A stretch of 64,000 nt of DNA from Fortiea contorta PCC 7126 (GTDB lineage: Bacteria; Cyanobacteriota; Cyanobacteriia; Cyanobacteriales; Nostocaceae), in assembly GCF_000332295.1 (NCBI RefSeq), contig NZ_KB235931.1, forward strand, positions 310,001-374,000, given 5' to 3'. Positions within the stretch are counted from its first letter, which is position 1, and every line of letters begins with the position of its first letter. Positions 35,890 to 46,674 of this stretch are shown one piece after another. A program made the position numbers and the translations under genes. Below the pieces are notes generated by a model. The model saw only the letters and a program-made list of their open reading frames with translations, was not told the origin of the DNA and searched no databases.

Positions 35890-36582
35890 TCAAGAAAAGT
35901 TATCTTCCTTAACAGCTATTGTTTCCGCAACATCAGGAATATAGTTGTTGGTGGCTTGCTTGAGCAAACTGCAAACCTCATCGTCCGTAGTTTGGGGAAA
36001 ATTTTCGTACCAAAGACCAACACTATAAAAAGGATTAGGTGTGGCGATACAAACTAATTCATCAACTTGAGTTTCCAATTCTTGACAAGTTTGGGGTGCG
36101 GCGACGGATACTGCAATGATAATACGTGCGGGTTGCTGTTTTCGCACAGCAGTAATCGCCGCCCACATAGTTGCACCTGTTGCCAAGCCATCATCTACTA
36201 AAATAATTGTAGAGCCTTTGAGGTTGGGAAAAGGACGTTCACCGCGATACAATTTTTCTCGGCGCTTTAACTCTCGTTCTTCGTGGGAGGTAGCTTTAGC
36301 TATTTGCTCGTCAGTAATTTTCAGTTGGCTGATAACTTGCTCATTAAGTATACGTATACCACCAGATGCGATCGCTCCCATTGCTAATTCTTCTTGATGG
36401 GGTACGCCAAGCTTACGAACTACAAGTACATCTAGAGGAACATTTAAGGCTTGAGCAATTTCAAAAGCCACAGGTACACCACCCCTGGGTAAAGCCAATA
36501 CTGACACATCCGGGCGGTTAGCATAAGCGGCTAATTCTTGGGCTAACAATTGACCAGCAATCCTCCGGTCTTTGAATATCAT
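35890..36582 (-). CDS. phosphoribosyltransferase-family protein
   Basis: This 230-residue protein has a type I PRTase fold with the PRPP-binding motif TIILVDDGLATGATMWAA near residues 125-142. An N-terminal half contains ALPRGGVPVAFEIAQAL and DVLVVRKLGVPHQEELAMGAIASGG, typical of the predicted PRTase group found as stand-alone proteins in cyanobacteria. The actual base or acceptor is unknown. Cytoplasmic. Leftward, about 150 bp downstream of recR. Confidence 0.8.
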   Translation of the reverse strand: MIFKDRRIAGQLLAQELAAYANRPDVSVLALPRGGVPVAFEIAQALNVPLDVLVVRKLGVPHQEELAMGAIASGGIRILNEQVISQLKITDEQIAKATSHEERELKRREKLYRGERPFPNLKGSTIILVDDGLATGATMWAAITAVRKQQPARIIIAVSVAAPQTCQELETQVDELVCIATPNPFYSVGLWYENFPQTTDDEVCSLLKQATNNYIPDVAETIAVKEDNFS

Positions 36583-36735
36583 GGCTGAGTTAAAATTACT
36601 GATGTCAGTAATTAATCGTTACAGGTGTTTTTAATCTTTTGCACCGATTAATTGTATGTTCTGAAAAACCGCTTTTCCTCTGACTAACGGAGCGACATTC
36701 TTTTTGAAGATATCAGCCTAATGATTGAGTTGAGT

Positions 36736-37332
36736 TTAATCTAACTCCCGTCGTCCTTCCAATGCTCTCGCCAGCGTCACTTCATCAGCATATTCCAAAT
36801 CGCCGCCCACAGGCAAGCCAAAAGCAATCCGCGTCACCTTAGTAAATGGTTTCAATAATTGACCAACATATAGTGTGGTTGTTTCTCCTTCCACACTAGG
36901 ACTGATTGCTAAAATCACTTCTTGAGGTTTTTGCTGACTTACCCGTCGCACTAAAGACTCAATTGTCAACTGTTCTGGGCCGATAGCATCCATTGGTGAA
37001 ATTACCCCACCCAAAACATGATACTTGCCTTTAAATTCGCGGGTTTTTTCCAGAGCAATCACATCACGAGAATCTGCAACAATACAGATAGTATTTTGAT
37101 CGCGGTTAGGATTGCGACAGATTTCGCAAACTGGTTCAGCAGATAAATGAAAGCAAACAGAACACAAGCCTACTTGTTTTTTAGCATCAATTAGAGCTTG
37201 TGCTAAAGCTTCCACTTCTGATTCTGGTCGCTTGAGGATATGCAAAGCTAAACGCTGGGCTGATTTAGGCCCAACTCCTGGTAGGCGTTGCAATTGTTCA
37301 ATTAACCTTGCTAAAGGGCGTGCGTAAACCGT
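36736..37332 (-). CDS. recR: recombination protein RecR, apparently starting at ACG
   Basis: With the start at 37332 the protein has 198 residues, normal for RecR. It has a helix-hairpin-helix [17 protein letters not shown], a Cys4 zinc finger [16 protein letters not shown], and a Toprim domain beginning [14 protein letters not shown]. There is no ATG, GTG or TTG between the upstream in-frame stop and an internal TTG at 37293; that start would remove the conserved [12 protein letters not shown] helix. The codon at the homologous start is ACG, preceded by GGAG at 8-nt spacing, so ACG (a T-to-C change from ATG) is the probable start. RecR acts with RecF/RecO in loading RecA at gaps. Confidence 0.85.
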   Translation of the reverse strand, partial: TVYARPLARLIEQLQRLPGVGPKSAQRLALHILKRPESEVEALAQALIDAKKQVGLCSVCFHLSAEPVCEICRNPNRDQNTICIVADSRDVIALEKTREFKGKYHVLGGVISPMDAIGPEQLTIESLVRRVSQQKPQEVILAISPSVEGETTTLYVGQLLKPFTKVTRIAFGLPVGGDLEYADEVTLARALEGRRELD

Positions 37333-37395
37333 GGTTTTATCTCCAGAGTGTTTTACCTTAACTATAATGACATTCCTGGGGCGTTTTGGTGCTCA

Positions 37396-37902
37396 TTAAA
37401 AAGGTTGCATTACTCTTTGGGAATAAGTACGATCGCAGTATATAGCCCAAGCTACACCAAATAAACCGCTAATGGAACCGGCGACTGCTGCTGTCACACC
37501 CCATCCTAGAGGGCCAGTCCAGTTGCTAATCTCTTTAAGAATCGCTGTACTAGCTTTGCTGACCACATAAGCCGTTCCTGTGGCTGCAACTGTGACTAAA
37601 CCTAACTCTGTTAATATTTCTACAAGTTGTTTGCTAGATAAATCTTCTTGAAAATAGATTTTCCAAATATTAGTGTACATGAAAATATCAGACACAGTTA
37701 ACAGAATCTGTCTAGGAATTTCCCCACCAGGAGTTGGCGCAGCCGAAGCAGTCCCACTACCTATAGAATAAGTAGCGATCGCTATTACAGCTTCTAATCT
37801 TTTTTTCCGTAAATCACTCACTATTTTGTCTCCACATCTGTAACTAGGGTAGACCATCCTTTGGCAAATGACCCGGAGAATTTTGTTGACAGCAAAAGAC
37901 AT
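37396..37902 (-). CDS. hypothetical protein with two glycine/alanine-rich hydrophobic segments
   Basis: This 168-residue protein could also begin at the internal ATG at 37857 (MVYPSYRCGDK). Hydrophobic regions lie at about residues 37-55 (LEAVIAIATYSIGSGTASAA), 95-112 (LGLVTVAATGTAYVVSKA) and 128-152 (GWGVTAAVAGSISGLFGVAWAIYC). No motif is recognisable. It ends 64 bp before the ACG start of recR and is divergent from prmA by 92 bp. Possibly a membrane or channel-like protein; function unknown. Confidence 0.6.
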   Translation of the reverse strand: MSFAVNKILRVICQRMVYPSYRCGDKIVSDLRKKRLEAVIAIATYSIGSGTASAAPTPGGEIPRQILLTVSDIFMYTNIWKIYFQEDLSSKQLVEILTELGLVTVAATGTAYVVSKASTAILKEISNWTGPLGWGVTAAVAGSISGLFGVAWAIYCDRTYSQRVMQPF

Positions 37903-37994
37903 ATCCGAAAATGAATATAGAAATGTTGCTCTGCAACGTCTCTATAAAAGTTTTATGTAACACATCATTAATTTTTGGGTACGTCTAAAAAAAT

Positions 37995-38945
37995 ATGTCA
38001 TTAATTGAACTAAGTCTAGACACCACACACGAGGCGGTTGATTGGGTTTGTACGCTGCTGGCTGAGACTGTCGATATTGCAGATGTGGAAATTGCAGCAT
38101 ATTCTCACCAAAATTCTCTAGCTACCTCCCCTTGGGCATTTACAATTCACATATACTTACCCGACGATAACTATTCACGGGTACGTGTTGAAAAAATCGT
38201 CAATCTCTTATCACCTTTGCATCGTACAGGACTGGCAACGACAATTGAAAGTAATTTAGTCGAAAAACCCATAAATACAAATATAATTAGTCCTGTGGTC
38301 AACCGAATTGGTGAAAGATTTGTGGTCTTAGCGCCTCATGCACCCTATCCATCACCAGCAGCCGATGAAATTATTATCAGATTAGCAAAAACCCTAGCTT
38401 TTGGTAGCGGATTACATCCAGCGACTATTCTCAGTCTGCAACTTTTAGAAAAATATATTCTTCCCCAAATGAATGTGCTCGATTTGGGGTCAGGTTCAGG
38501 TATTTTAAGTGTAGCGATCGCTAAATTAGGTGCACAAGTTTTAGCTTTAGATAACGATCATGTTGCTGTGCAAGCAACCCAAAACACCGTGAGACTAAAC
38601 AGCGTAGAACCCCAAGTAACAGTTGTGGAGGGAAGTTTGGGGTGTGGAAGTGAAATGGGGCATTGGATGGGCAAAGAAACTAGCGCTGATGCTATAAAAA
38701 TCGAAGATACGCCTAGCTTTCATTTAATTGTTGCAAATATTTTAGCACGAATACATGTTGCTTTAGCTGATGACTTCCGGCGATCGCTACGTCACACCAA
38801 CACACAACCAGGACTATTAATCACAGCCGGCTTTACCATTGATCAAGAAGAAATTGTGAATGCAGCATTGACTACAGCCGGATTTGAAGTCATCGATTGT
38901 GCCAGATTCCATGAATGGGTAGCACTTGTTTATCAATTGTATTAA
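37995..38945 (+). CDS. prmA: ribosomal protein L11 methyltransferase
   Basis: This 316-residue protein has an N-terminal substrate-recognition domain, then the AdoMet-binding Rossmann domain with AFGSGLHPATILSLQLL, VLDLGSGSGILSVAIAKLG and the LIVANILARIH motif specific to PrmA. It methylates ribosomal protein L11 in the cytoplasm. A family-variable insert (CGSEMGHWMGKETSADAIK) sits after the fourth strand. Its stop codon is followed directly by a G-rich arm of dispersed element A. Confidence 0.93.
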   Translation: MSLIELSLDTTHEAVDWVCTLLAETVDIADVEIAAYSHQNSLATSPWAFTIHIYLPDDNYSRVRVEKIVNLLSPLHRTGLATTIESNLVEKPINTNIISPVVNRIGERFVVLAPHAPYPSPAADEIIIRLAKTLAFGSGLHPATILSLQLLEKYILPQMNVLDLGSGSGILSVAIAKLGAQVLALDNDHVAVQATQNTVRLNSVEPQVTVVEGSLGCGSEMGHWMGKETSADAIKIEDTPSFHLIVANILARIHVALADDFRRSLRHTNTQPGLLITAGFTIDQEEIVNAALTTAGFEVIDCARFHEWVALVYQLY

Positions 38946-39318
38946 GGGAGTGTGGGGAGATGGGGAGATGGGGAGATGGGGAGATGGGGTGGTGGGGGGA
39001 TGGGGTGGTGGGGAGATTATTTGCAGTTATTTGGTTTGCAATTGCTGTTTTTGCAACTCCAATTGCTGTTTCAACGACAGCATTTGCTATTTCAACGACA
39101 GCATTTGCTATTTCAACGACAGCATTTGCTATTTCAACGACAACAATTGCTATTTCGGCGACAACAATTGCTATTTCGGCGACAACAATTGCCATTTCAA
39201 CGACAACAATTGCTGTTTTTGCAACTCTAATTGCCATTTCAACGACAGCATTTGCCATTCCCCATAACCCCCCATCTCCCCATCTCCCCACCTTCCCACC
39301 ACCCCATCTCCCCAATCC
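38946..39318. repeat. dispersed element A: 21-bp array (10 units) between G-rich and C-rich arms
   Basis: The left arm is GGGGAGAT/GGGGTGGT repeats (to about 39017). A conserved stretch follows, ATTTGCAGTTATTTGGTTTG. Then come ten exact 21-bp units (39049-39258; type TTCAACGACAGCATTTGCTAT), then TCCCCATAACCCCCC and a right arm of CCATCTCCCC repeats complementary to the left arm. Element B near 47 kb is an inverted, longer copy with the same ends. It fills the space between the convergent prmA and ilvA. All reading frames are open, so the ORFs here are probably not genes. Confidence 0.9.
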
Positions 39319-39319
39319 C

Positions 39320-40831
39320 CTATCCCAAAAACAACTTATAAGCCGGGTTACGGCTTTCATCCCAATAACGATAGCCAAGGGTATCAAGAAAAGCTTGCCA
39401 TTCTTCCATCTCATGGGGAGGTACTTGGATACCTACCACAATCCGCCCGTAATCTGAACCATTATTGCGGTAGTGGAACATGCTAATATTCCAATCAGGA
39501 CTCATAGAACCAACAAATTTCATCAAAGCGCCGGGACGCTCAGGAAACTCGAAGCGGTAGAGTAATTCGTTGTTTGCTAAAGGAGAATGTCCACCCACCA
39601 TATGCCGTAGGTGCAATTTTGTCAGTTCATCATCGGTGAGGTCAATGGTTTGGAAGCCGCAACTTTCAAAAGTTTCTACCATCTTCGCCGCATCAGCCCG
39701 GTTTTGAATTTGCATCCCCACAAAAATATGAGCAGTGGTTTGATCAGCAATGCGATAGTTAAACTCAGTCAGATTGCGTTTACCAATACATTCACAAAAC
39801 TGACGCAGACTACCTGGTTTTTCCGGAATCGTCACAGCAAAAATTGCTTCGCGGCGTTCACCAAACTCTGCCCTTTCTGCCACAAAGCGCAGGCGATCAA
39901 AATTCATGTTAGCACCGCAAGCCACAGCAATCAGCGTTTGACCTTGGATTTGTTCCCTTTCTGTATAGGCTTTCGCCGCTGCGATCGCCAGCGCCCCCGC
40001 TGGTTCTAAAATAGATCGCGTATCCTCAAACACATCTTTAATAGCCGCACAAGTATCATCCGTATCCACTAAAATGATTTCATCTACATACTGCTGACAT
40101 AAATGAAAGGTTTCTTCTCCCACCTCTCGCACCGCTACCCCATCAGCAAATAAACCCACCTGAGATAAACGCACTCTTTGTCCCGCTTTCAACGATTGAT
40201 GCATCGCATCAGCATCAACCGGCTCCACACCAATAATTTTAATTTCCGGACGCAACCGCTTGACATAAGCCCCAATCCCTGCAATCAATCCCCCACCACC
40301 AATCGCTACAAAAATTGCATGTATTGGTTGCTGATATTGTCGCAAAATCTCCATCCCAATTGTTCCTTGTCCAGCAATCACATCCGGGTCATCAAAAGGA
40401 TGAATAAAAGTTAATCCTTTTTCTATCTCCAATTGCCGAGCATAAGCATAAGCATCATCATAGGTATTACCATGCAACACCACCTCACCTCCCCGCGCCC
40501 GCACAGCATCCACCTTCACCTGTGGTGTAGTAATTGGCATTACAATAATCGCTCGTGTACCCAGACGACTAGCACTCAGAGCCACACCTTGAGCATGATT
40601 ACCCGCAGATGCAGCAATTACACCTTGCGCTAGCAAATCTGGTGGTAAATTTACCATTTTGTTATACGCGCCCCGCAACTTAAAAGAGAAGACCGATTGC
40701 ATATCTTCTCGCTTCAGCAGCAATTGATTGTGCAATCGAGCTGAAAGATTAGGGGCGTATTCTAAAGGTGTTTCTTGAGCAACATCATATACACGCGCAG
40801 TCAGAATTTGTACCAAGTAATCACAATACAT
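39320..40831 (-). CDS. ilvA: threonine ammonia-lyase, biosynthetic
   Basis: This 503-residue protein has a PLP domain with the Schiff-base Lys in VFSFKLRGAYNKM, the phosphate loop ASAGNHAQG and GGGGLIAGIG. Two ACT-like regulatory domains follow in the C-terminal third (EKPGSLRQFCECIGKRNLTEFNYR, then ERPGALMKFVGSM with NISMFHYRNNGSDYGR). This is the long, isoleucine-inhibited biosynthetic form. It makes 2-oxobutanoate, the first step to isoleucine. It is monocistronic by context and convergent with prmA. Confidence 0.96.
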   Translation of the reverse strand: MYCDYLVQILTARVYDVAQETPLEYAPNLSARLHNQLLLKREDMQSVFSFKLRGAYNKMVNLPPDLLAQGVIAASAGNHAQGVALSASRLGTRAIIVMPITTPQVKVDAVRARGGEVVLHGNTYDDAYAYARQLEIEKGLTFIHPFDDPDVIAGQGTIGMEILRQYQQPIHAIFVAIGGGGLIAGIGAYVKRLRPEIKIIGVEPVDADAMHQSLKAGQRVRLSQVGLFADGVAVREVGEETFHLCQQYVDEIILVDTDDTCAAIKDVFEDTRSILEPAGALAIAAAKAYTEREQIQGQTLIAVACGANMNFDRLRFVAERAEFGERREAIFAVTIPEKPGSLRQFCECIGKRNLTEFNYRIADQTTAHIFVGMQIQNRADAAKMVETFESCGFQTIDLTDDELTKLHLRHMVGGHSPLANNELLYRFEFPERPGALMKFVGSMSPDWNISMFHYRNNGSDYGRIVVGIQVPPHEMEEWQAFLDTLGYRYWDESRNPAYKLFLG

Positions 40832-41004
40832 GGAGTCAACAGGTTGATAGATGCCGGATGGATTTTAATTCTACGGCACTTTGTGTACCTGTTTTGTGGA
40901 GATTAGCTAGCTTCAACCTTCCCACGGCGCTGTCTCCCCAACGCATCGGCTTTTCTGCGTGAGAAAAAAATCATCCCATTATTCAGCAGCGCCGCAAATC
41001 CCAA

Positions 41005-41259
41005 TCATGTTTTTTGATTGTGCGATTTAAATCTACCTGCAATAAATTCTCGTTGATGCAAATGTTTTGTTTTACGTTTGGTGACTCTTTCTCGCCACAT
41101 CTGGAAGCTTGATGCTTTCATTTCGCGCCGCATTAAAGCGATTACTTGTTTTTCCAACAAACCAAATTGTGCTTCGATGGCTTCAAAAGGTGTTCTGTCT
41201 TCCCAAGCCATTTCCAAAATGCGGTCTATGGTTTCGCTATCTAGTTCTGGTAGATCCAT
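41005..41259 (-). CDS. DUF2805/TIGR03643-like small protein
   Basis: I chose the ATG at 41259 (MDLPELDSETIDRILEMAWEDRTPFEAIEAQFGL..., 84 residues), because conserved members begin near DLPELD. The frame extends to a TTG at 41307 with 16 weak residues. The sequence has a helix-turn-helix look (FEAIEAQFGLLEKQVIALMRREM) and a basic C-terminal tail (RKTKHLHQREF), which suggests nucleic-acid binding. Function unknown. It lies between secA and ilvA, all leftward. Confidence 0.75.
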   Translation of the reverse strand: MDLPELDSETIDRILEMAWEDRTPFEAIEAQFGLLEKQVIALMRREMKASSFQMWRERVTKRKTKHLHQREFIAGRFKSHNQKT

Positions 41260-41388
41260 AGTCAAAAATTTGTCTAATGTGATGTTGTTTCTCTTGTGTT
41301 GTCCCAAAACTATTGTAGAGACGCAAAACTTTACGCCTCTACAAAAAATTATTTTCTGTGTATCAGAACAAACGCCCAGGAACTAACC

Positions 41389-44181
41389 TCAAACCATCTC
41401 TGAAGATGTTTGTACTGCTGGCTGGGGTTGGGGCTGGAACATGAACAGGGAGTATACCACATCTCGGCGGATATTCACCATCATATCCAAAAATAATTCG
41501 TAACCCTCGCTCTTATACTCAATCAGCGGGTCTTTTTGCCCATAACCACGCAGTCCCACAGATTCGCGCAGGGCGTCCATTTGCTGCAGATGTTCTCGCC
41601 ACAGGGTATCGATCCGTTGCAAGATGAAGAAGCGTTCGGCTTGACGCATTAATCCTGGTTGAATTTCGTCAATTTGGGCTTCTTTGAGGTCGTAAGCATT
41701 CCGTACTTGTTCATGAAGGAAAGCTTTGATCTCGGTGACGGAGATATCCACTAGTTGATCGGGTTGCATGTCAGCGAGGAGATAGACGAATTCTTTGACT
41801 TTATCTACCAACTTTTCTAAATCCCACTCTTCGGAGGGGAGGTCTGGGTTGATGTAATAGTCAACGATGTCGTCCATCGTTTTTTCGGCGTAGGTGATTA
41901 CCTGTTCTTTGAGGTCTTGACCTTCCAATACCCGACGGCGTTCGGCGTAGATGGCGCGACGTTGGTTGTTCATCACCTCGTCGTATTCAAATACCTGTTT
42001 ACGGATGTCGTAGTAGTAGGTTTCGACTTTTTTCTGCGCCCCTTCTAGACTGCGGGTGAGCATTCCCGATTCAATGGGCATATCTTCTTCTACTTGGAAG
42101 GCGTTCATTAAGCCAGCGACGCGATCGCCACCAAAAATCCGTAGTAAGTTATCTTCTAAACTCAAAAAGAATCGTGTTGAACCGGGGTCGCCTTGTCTTC
42201 CCGCCCGTCCGCGCAATTGGTTGTCGATACGGCGAGATTCGTGGCGTTCTGTGCCGATGACGTGTAAACCGCCGAGTTCGACTACCTCATCATGCTCTTG
42301 CTCGGTAAATTGTTCATACTCCTGCTTGACACGGTTATATGCGGCGCGCAGTTTTTGAATTACTGGGTCATCGATGGGGGCTTTTTCGGCGGCGATCGCT
42401 ACTTTTTCTTCTGCTTCCAATTCGGGTAAAGAGCGATCGCCATATTCCTTAACTGCAGCGTCTACTGCTTCTTTAAGCTGTTGTTCAGCTTCTTTACTCA
42501 ATTGGGTCGGGAATATCTCCGGTGACGCTCGCCAAGTCTTGACTTTTTTCCCTGGAACAAAGCCTTGACCACCACCGTGTCCTGTGGGCATTCCTGCGGC
42601 TCTTTGGATACCAAAGCTATCTTCGTCTTCTGGCTGGACTATCCGGGGCATAAAGTATTCCCGCAGCTTCAGGCGAGCCATATACTCTGAGTTACCACCC
42701 AAGATGATATCCGTACCTCTGCCAGCCATGTTCGTAGCAATAGTTACAGCACCTCGCCGCCCAGCTTGAGCGACAATTTCTGCTTCTCGTTCCACGTTTT
42801 CTGGACGAGCGTTAAGCAATTCGTGGGGAATTTCCATTTCCTTGAGGAGACGGCTGAGATATTCCGATTTTTCCACGCTGGTAGTACCCACTAATACAGG
42901 TCTACCGAGTTCGTGCATTTCGCCGCATTCTCTAGCGATCGCTCCCCATTTACCTGATTCGGTCTTAAAGACCATATCTGACCAGTCTTGGCGTCTTCTA
43001 ATTCTGTTGGTGGGGATGACGGTGACTTCCAGTTTGTAAATTTTTTCAAATTCTGGTTCTTCTGTCTTCGCAGTTCCCGTCATTCCCCCCAGTTTGGGAT
43101 AAAGCAAGAACAGATTTTGATAAGTAATTGTCGCTAGAGTTTGGGTTTCTGGTTGAATATCTACGTGCTCTTTAGCTTCGATGGCTTGGTGTAGTCCATC
43201 ACTCCAACGCCGTCCCGGTAATACACGACCGGTAAATTCATCGACGATGACCACTTCCCCGTTGCGGACGATGTAGTTTGTGTCCTTGAGGAACAGTTCT
43301 TTAGCTTTAATGGCGTTGAAAACGAAGTGCGCCCAAGGATCTTCCGGGTCAAATAAATCTGTGACGCCCAAAAGTGTTTCTGCTTCGGCGAAACCTTCAT
43401 CAGTTAACAACACATTCCGTGCTTTTTCGTCCACCTCGTAATGTTCTTCCGGCTTCAGCGTCAAAGCAATTTCCGCCGCTTGCAGATATTTTTCTGTCGG
43501 TCTTTCTACCTGTCCAGAAATAATCAGCGGTGTCCGCGCCTCATCAACGAGAATCGAGTCTACCTCATCAATCACACAATAATTAAACGGGCGTTGTACC
43601 ACATCAGCCATTGATGTTGCCATGTTATCCCGGAGGTAATCAAAACCCACCTCACTGTTGGTGACGTAAGTAATATCACACTCGTAATTTTTCTGACGCT
43701 CACTGGGAATCATGCTCGCCTGAATCAGCCCCACACTCAACCCTAGAAAACGATGCACCTGTCCCATCCATTCGGCGTCCCGACGGGCTAGGTAATCGTT
43801 CACCGTAATTACGTGTACACCCTTACCAGACAGTGCATTTAAATAACTCGGTAAAGTCGCCACCAGGGTTTTCCCTTCCCCAGTCTTCATTTCCGCGATT
43901 TGCCCTGAGTGCAGAATAATACCACCTTGCAGTTGCACATCAAAGTGTCGCAAACCCAAGACCCGCCGACCTGCTTCTCGAACAACAGCAAAAGCCTCCG
44001 GCAAAATTTCATCCAGGGTTTCACCCTTGGCCAGCCGCGCTTTAAATTCTGCTGTTTTGCCTTTCAATTCCTCATCCGTCAGGGCACTAATGTCTTCCTC
44101 TAAGAGGTTAACGTCATTAATGTAAGGTTGGTATTTTTTAAGTTTACGAGCGTTGGGGTCGCCCAACAAAGTTTTTAGCAT
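41389..44181 (-). CDS. secA: preprotein translocase ATPase SecA
   Basis: This 930-residue protein is full length. Walker A-type [53 protein letters not shown], and the [30 protein letters not shown] motif are all intact. As in other cyanobacteria there is no C-terminal Cys-rich zinc-binding tail; the protein ends in a Gln/Pro-rich QPQPQPAVQ segment. It drives Sec-dependent export across plasma and thylakoid membranes. An upstream 256-bp gap separates it from the SDR gene. Confidence 0.98.
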   Translation of the reverse strand: MLKTLLGDPNARKLKKYQPYINDVNLLEEDISALTDEELKGKTAEFKARLAKGETLDEILPEAFAVVREAGRRVLGLRHFDVQLQGGIILHSGQIAEMKTGEGKTLVATLPSYLNALSGKGVHVITVNDYLARRDAEWMGQVHRFLGLSVGLIQASMIPSERQKNYECDITYVTNSEVGFDYLRDNMATSMADVVQRPFNYCVIDEVDSILVDEARTPLIISGQVERPTEKYLQAAEIALTLKPEEHYEVDEKARNVLLTDEGFAEAETLLGVTDLFDPEDPWAHFVFNAIKAKELFLKDTNYIVRNGEVVIVDEFTGRVLPGRRWSDGLHQAIEAKEHVDIQPETQTLATITYQNLFLLYPKLGGMTGTAKTEEPEFEKIYKLEVTVIPTNRIRRRQDWSDMVFKTESGKWGAIARECGEMHELGRPVLVGTTSVEKSEYLSRLLKEMEIPHELLNARPENVEREAEIVAQAGRRGAVTIATNMAGRGTDIILGGNSEYMARLKLREYFMPRIVQPEDEDSFGIQRAAGMPTGHGGGQGFVPGKKVKTWRASPEIFPTQLSKEAEQQLKEAVDAAVKEYGDRSLPELEAEEKVAIAAEKAPIDDPVIQKLRAAYNRVKQEYEQFTEQEHDEVVELGGLHVIGTERHESRRIDNQLRGRAGRQGDPGSTRFFLSLEDNLLRIFGGDRVAGLMNAFQVEEDMPIESGMLTRSLEGAQKKVETYYYDIRKQVFEYDEVMNNQRRAIYAERRRVLEGQDLKEQVITYAEKTMDDIVDYYINPDLPSEEWDLEKLVDKVKEFVYLLADMQPDQLVDISVTEIKAFLHEQVRNAYDLKEAQIDEIQPGLMRQAERFFILQRIDTLWREHLQQMDALRESVGLRGYGQKDPLIEYKSEGYELFLDMMVNIRRDVVYSLFMFQPQPQPAVQTSSEMV

Positions 44182-44437
44182 GGCAAATTATGACAATAAA
44201 TCAAGGGTGATGGGAATTAAAGGTTTGGCATAGGTTAACAGAATTTTACTCAGCCCAGCCGTTTTAGTTGTGGGTGGGCAGGAAATGAGTATTAACTCAA
44301 AAACAGCAGCGGCGCCAGCCAATTCGTCTAGTAAATGATTGGTTTAATCTTACATCTTATATTTCATCTTGATTAATAGTATCATTTTGGCCCCGGCTGG
44401 CGCAGGGAAACAGGGACAGCTGAATGTCAAACTCATC

Positions 44438-45208
44438 TTACCAAGGCAGTTTTTTTCCATCCCAGGAAAAAAATTGTCCACTATCGCCTGGTTGCATTTG
44501 TGCGAGCACATCCAGCAATTGCGTCACAGTGCGTTCTACAGAGAATAATTTTTCTGTGGGTACATTTGTTTGAAACGGACGAGACAGGCGGGTGTCGGTT
44601 GTGCCTGGGTGTAAAGTTACTACTAAAGCTTGCGGACAACTCCTGGCATATTCAATTGCTGCTGTCCGCATCAACATATTCAGCGCAGCTTTAGAGGCGC
44701 GATAACCATACCAACCACCCAGTTGATTATCACTAATACTACCTAATTTTGCTGAAATAGTGGCGAATATGCTGCGCTCTGGATGGCGAAATAAAGGTAA
44801 TAAATGTTTAGCGAGTAACGCCGCGCCAATACTATTAACTTGGAAGTAGCGCAGCAAATTTTCAGAATTGAGTTGTTTGAGACTTTTTTCAGGTTGGAAA
44901 TTACCGTCATGCAATAATCCCACACAGTTAATGACTAAATGTAGTCGCTTAACTTCATCTCCTATTTGTTTGGTAATTTCCCTAATCTGATTTTCTTCGG
45001 TAACATCTAACGATAAACAAATTAACTTTTCCGGATACTCTCCAGCCAAAGCTATTAATTCTGTGGATGTATCTATTTGACGGTAAGTAGCGTAGATTTT
45101 GGTAATGTTTTCATAAACGAGTAATTTTTTCACAAAACCTAGACCAATACCTTGATTTGCTCCCACAATTAAAGCGTGAACCTGATAATTTTCATTAATA
45201 AAAAACAT
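44438..45208 (-). CDS. short-chain dehydrogenase/reductase
   Basis: This 256-residue SDR has the nucleotide-binding VGANQGIGLGFVKKLL, catalytic Tyr-x3-Lys in GYRASKAALNML, and a Ser in FATISAKLGSI. It resembles C-factor/CsgA-like SDRs (PGTTDTRLSRPFQTNVP). The cofactor preference may be NADP(H), because a Thr/Tyr/Arg stretch follows strand 2 (YATYRQID). The substrate is unknown. It follows mnmE by 11 bp, so they probably share a transcript. Confidence 0.85.
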   Translation of the reverse strand: MFFINENYQVHALIVGANQGIGLGFVKKLLVYENITKIYATYRQIDTSTELIALAGEYPEKLICLSLDVTEENQIREITKQIGDEVKRLHLVINCVGLLHDGNFQPEKSLKQLNSENLLRYFQVNSIGAALLAKHLLPLFRHPERSIFATISAKLGSISDNQLGGWYGYRASKAALNMLMRTAAIEYARSCPQALVVTLHPGTTDTRLSRPFQTNVPTEKLFSVERTVTQLLDVLAQMQPGDSGQFFSWDGKKLPW

Positions 45209-45219
45209 ATTTATTTGAA

Positions 45220-46611
45220 TTACTTACCAATACAAAACTTACTAAAAATTCTATCTAAAACTGATTCTGTCACTTCTTCGCCTGTAATTTCTCCGAGTGC
45301 ATGAACAGCATCTCGTAAGTCAATTGTCCAAAAATCTAGGGGTAACTGTTCGTCAATTGTCGTTTGTAGTTGAATCAAAGCTATATTGGCTTTAACTAAA
45401 GCTGCAGCTTGTCTTTGATTAATCGCTAAATCTACATCAGCAGCTTGAATTTTTCCCGCTTGCACTATCTCTAAAATTGCTGTTTCTAAAGCATCGATAC
45501 CTTGATTTTTAGCCGCTGCAGTCGGGACAATTTGGTTAATTGTTTGGGGATATTCTAAAGAAGTGAAATCCAACGCCTGCACAAGATCAATTTTGTTAAT
45601 TACCAGCATCAACGGACGGTCTTGTACTTGTGCATAAATTTCTTGATCACCAGCCGTCCAACCAGCCGTAGCATCAATAGTCAGCAAGACTAAATCTGCA
45701 GCGTTGGCAGCCCGGCGCGATCGCTCGACACCAATTTTTTCAACTTGGTCTGTGGTTTCCCGAATCCCTGCCGTATCCAGCACCTGCACAGGAATTCCCC
45801 CCACCACCAACTGAGATTCCACCACATCGCGGGTTGTGCCGGGTAAATCCGTCACAATAGCGCGATCGCTCTGGCTCCAAGCATTCAACAAGCTCGATTT
45901 ACCTACATTCGGACGCCCCACAATCGCCACTTTCAAACCTGTACGCAGCAGTTCACCTCGATCTTTAGTCGCTAATAATTTGCTGATCTCGGCTGCAACA
46001 TGCTCAATTTCTGATATTATGACCTTAAAATCCAGCGGTGGTAAGTCTTCCTCAAAATCGATTCTAGCTTCGATTTCCGCTAAGATATCCAAACAACGCC
46101 CCCGTAAGCGGCGAATCGGATCAGCTAACTTTCCCTGCAAACCCACCAAAGCCAACTGTGCAGCTTGAGGCGATCGCGCTCCCACCAAATCAGCCACACT
46201 CTCCGCCTGAGTTAAATCCAAGCGCCCATTCAAAAAAGCACGCAGCGTAAACTCCCCCGCCTGAGCCAGACGAGCACCGTTTTCTAAACACAATTGCAAC
46301 ACCTGCTGCACAGCCATAATTCCCCCGTGGCAATGAAACTCGACCACATCCTCACGAGTGTAAGAACGGGGCGCCCGCATCAACAACAACAAAGCTTCAT
46401 CCACCAATCGCCGCGTCTGGGGACAACGGATATAACCATAGAGAACCCGGTGAGAGTCCCAAACCTGACGCCCAGGAGCAGAAAACAGAGTTTGAGCGAT
46501 CGCCATCGCCCGCTCCCCAGAAACCCTGACAATACCCACACTACCTTGCTGCGGAACAACAGCAGTAGCGATCGCCGCGATCGTTCCCGTCGTAGCAAAA
46601 ACTTCCGACAT
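45220..46611 (-). CDS. mnmE: tRNA modification GTPase MnmE
   Basis: This 463-residue protein has the N-terminal folate-binding domain ([23 protein letters not shown], then FHCHGG), the inserted G domain with G1 [15 protein letters not shown]3 DTAGIRET and G4 NKIDLV, and the invariant C-terminal FCIGK. With MnmG it forms 5-carboxymethylaminomethyluridine at the tRNA wobble position. Its promoter region contains dispersed element B. Confidence 0.97.
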   Translation of the reverse strand: MSEVFATTGTIAAIATAVVPQQGSVGIVRVSGERAMAIAQTLFSAPGRQVWDSHRVLYGYIRCPQTRRLVDEALLLLMRAPRSYTREDVVEFHCHGGIMAVQQVLQLCLENGARLAQAGEFTLRAFLNGRLDLTQAESVADLVGARSPQAAQLALVGLQGKLADPIRRLRGRCLDILAEIEARIDFEEDLPPLDFKVIISEIEHVAAEISKLLATKDRGELLRTGLKVAIVGRPNVGKSSLLNAWSQSDRAIVTDLPGTTRDVVESQLVVGGIPVQVLDTAGIRETTDQVEKIGVERSRRAANAADLVLLTIDATAGWTAGDQEIYAQVQDRPLMLVINKIDLVQALDFTSLEYPQTINQIVPTAAAKNQGIDALETAILEIVQAGKIQAADVDLAINQRQAAALVKANIALIQLQTTIDEQLPLDFWTIDLRDAVHALGEITGEEVTESVLDRIFSKFCIGK

Positions 46612-46674
46612 CAGCGCCCTTCCCAGCCAAACATTGCATCTACAGCCATCCTACTAAATCATCAAAGAAGGGAA

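Noticed and set aside
38890-39457. ORFs up to 180 codons across element A
   Set aside because: Same reason; all follow the repeat and lack start signals or tails with known features.
43161-43400. 79-codon reverse frame inside secA
   Set aside because: Shadow of the SecA reading frame with no independent support.
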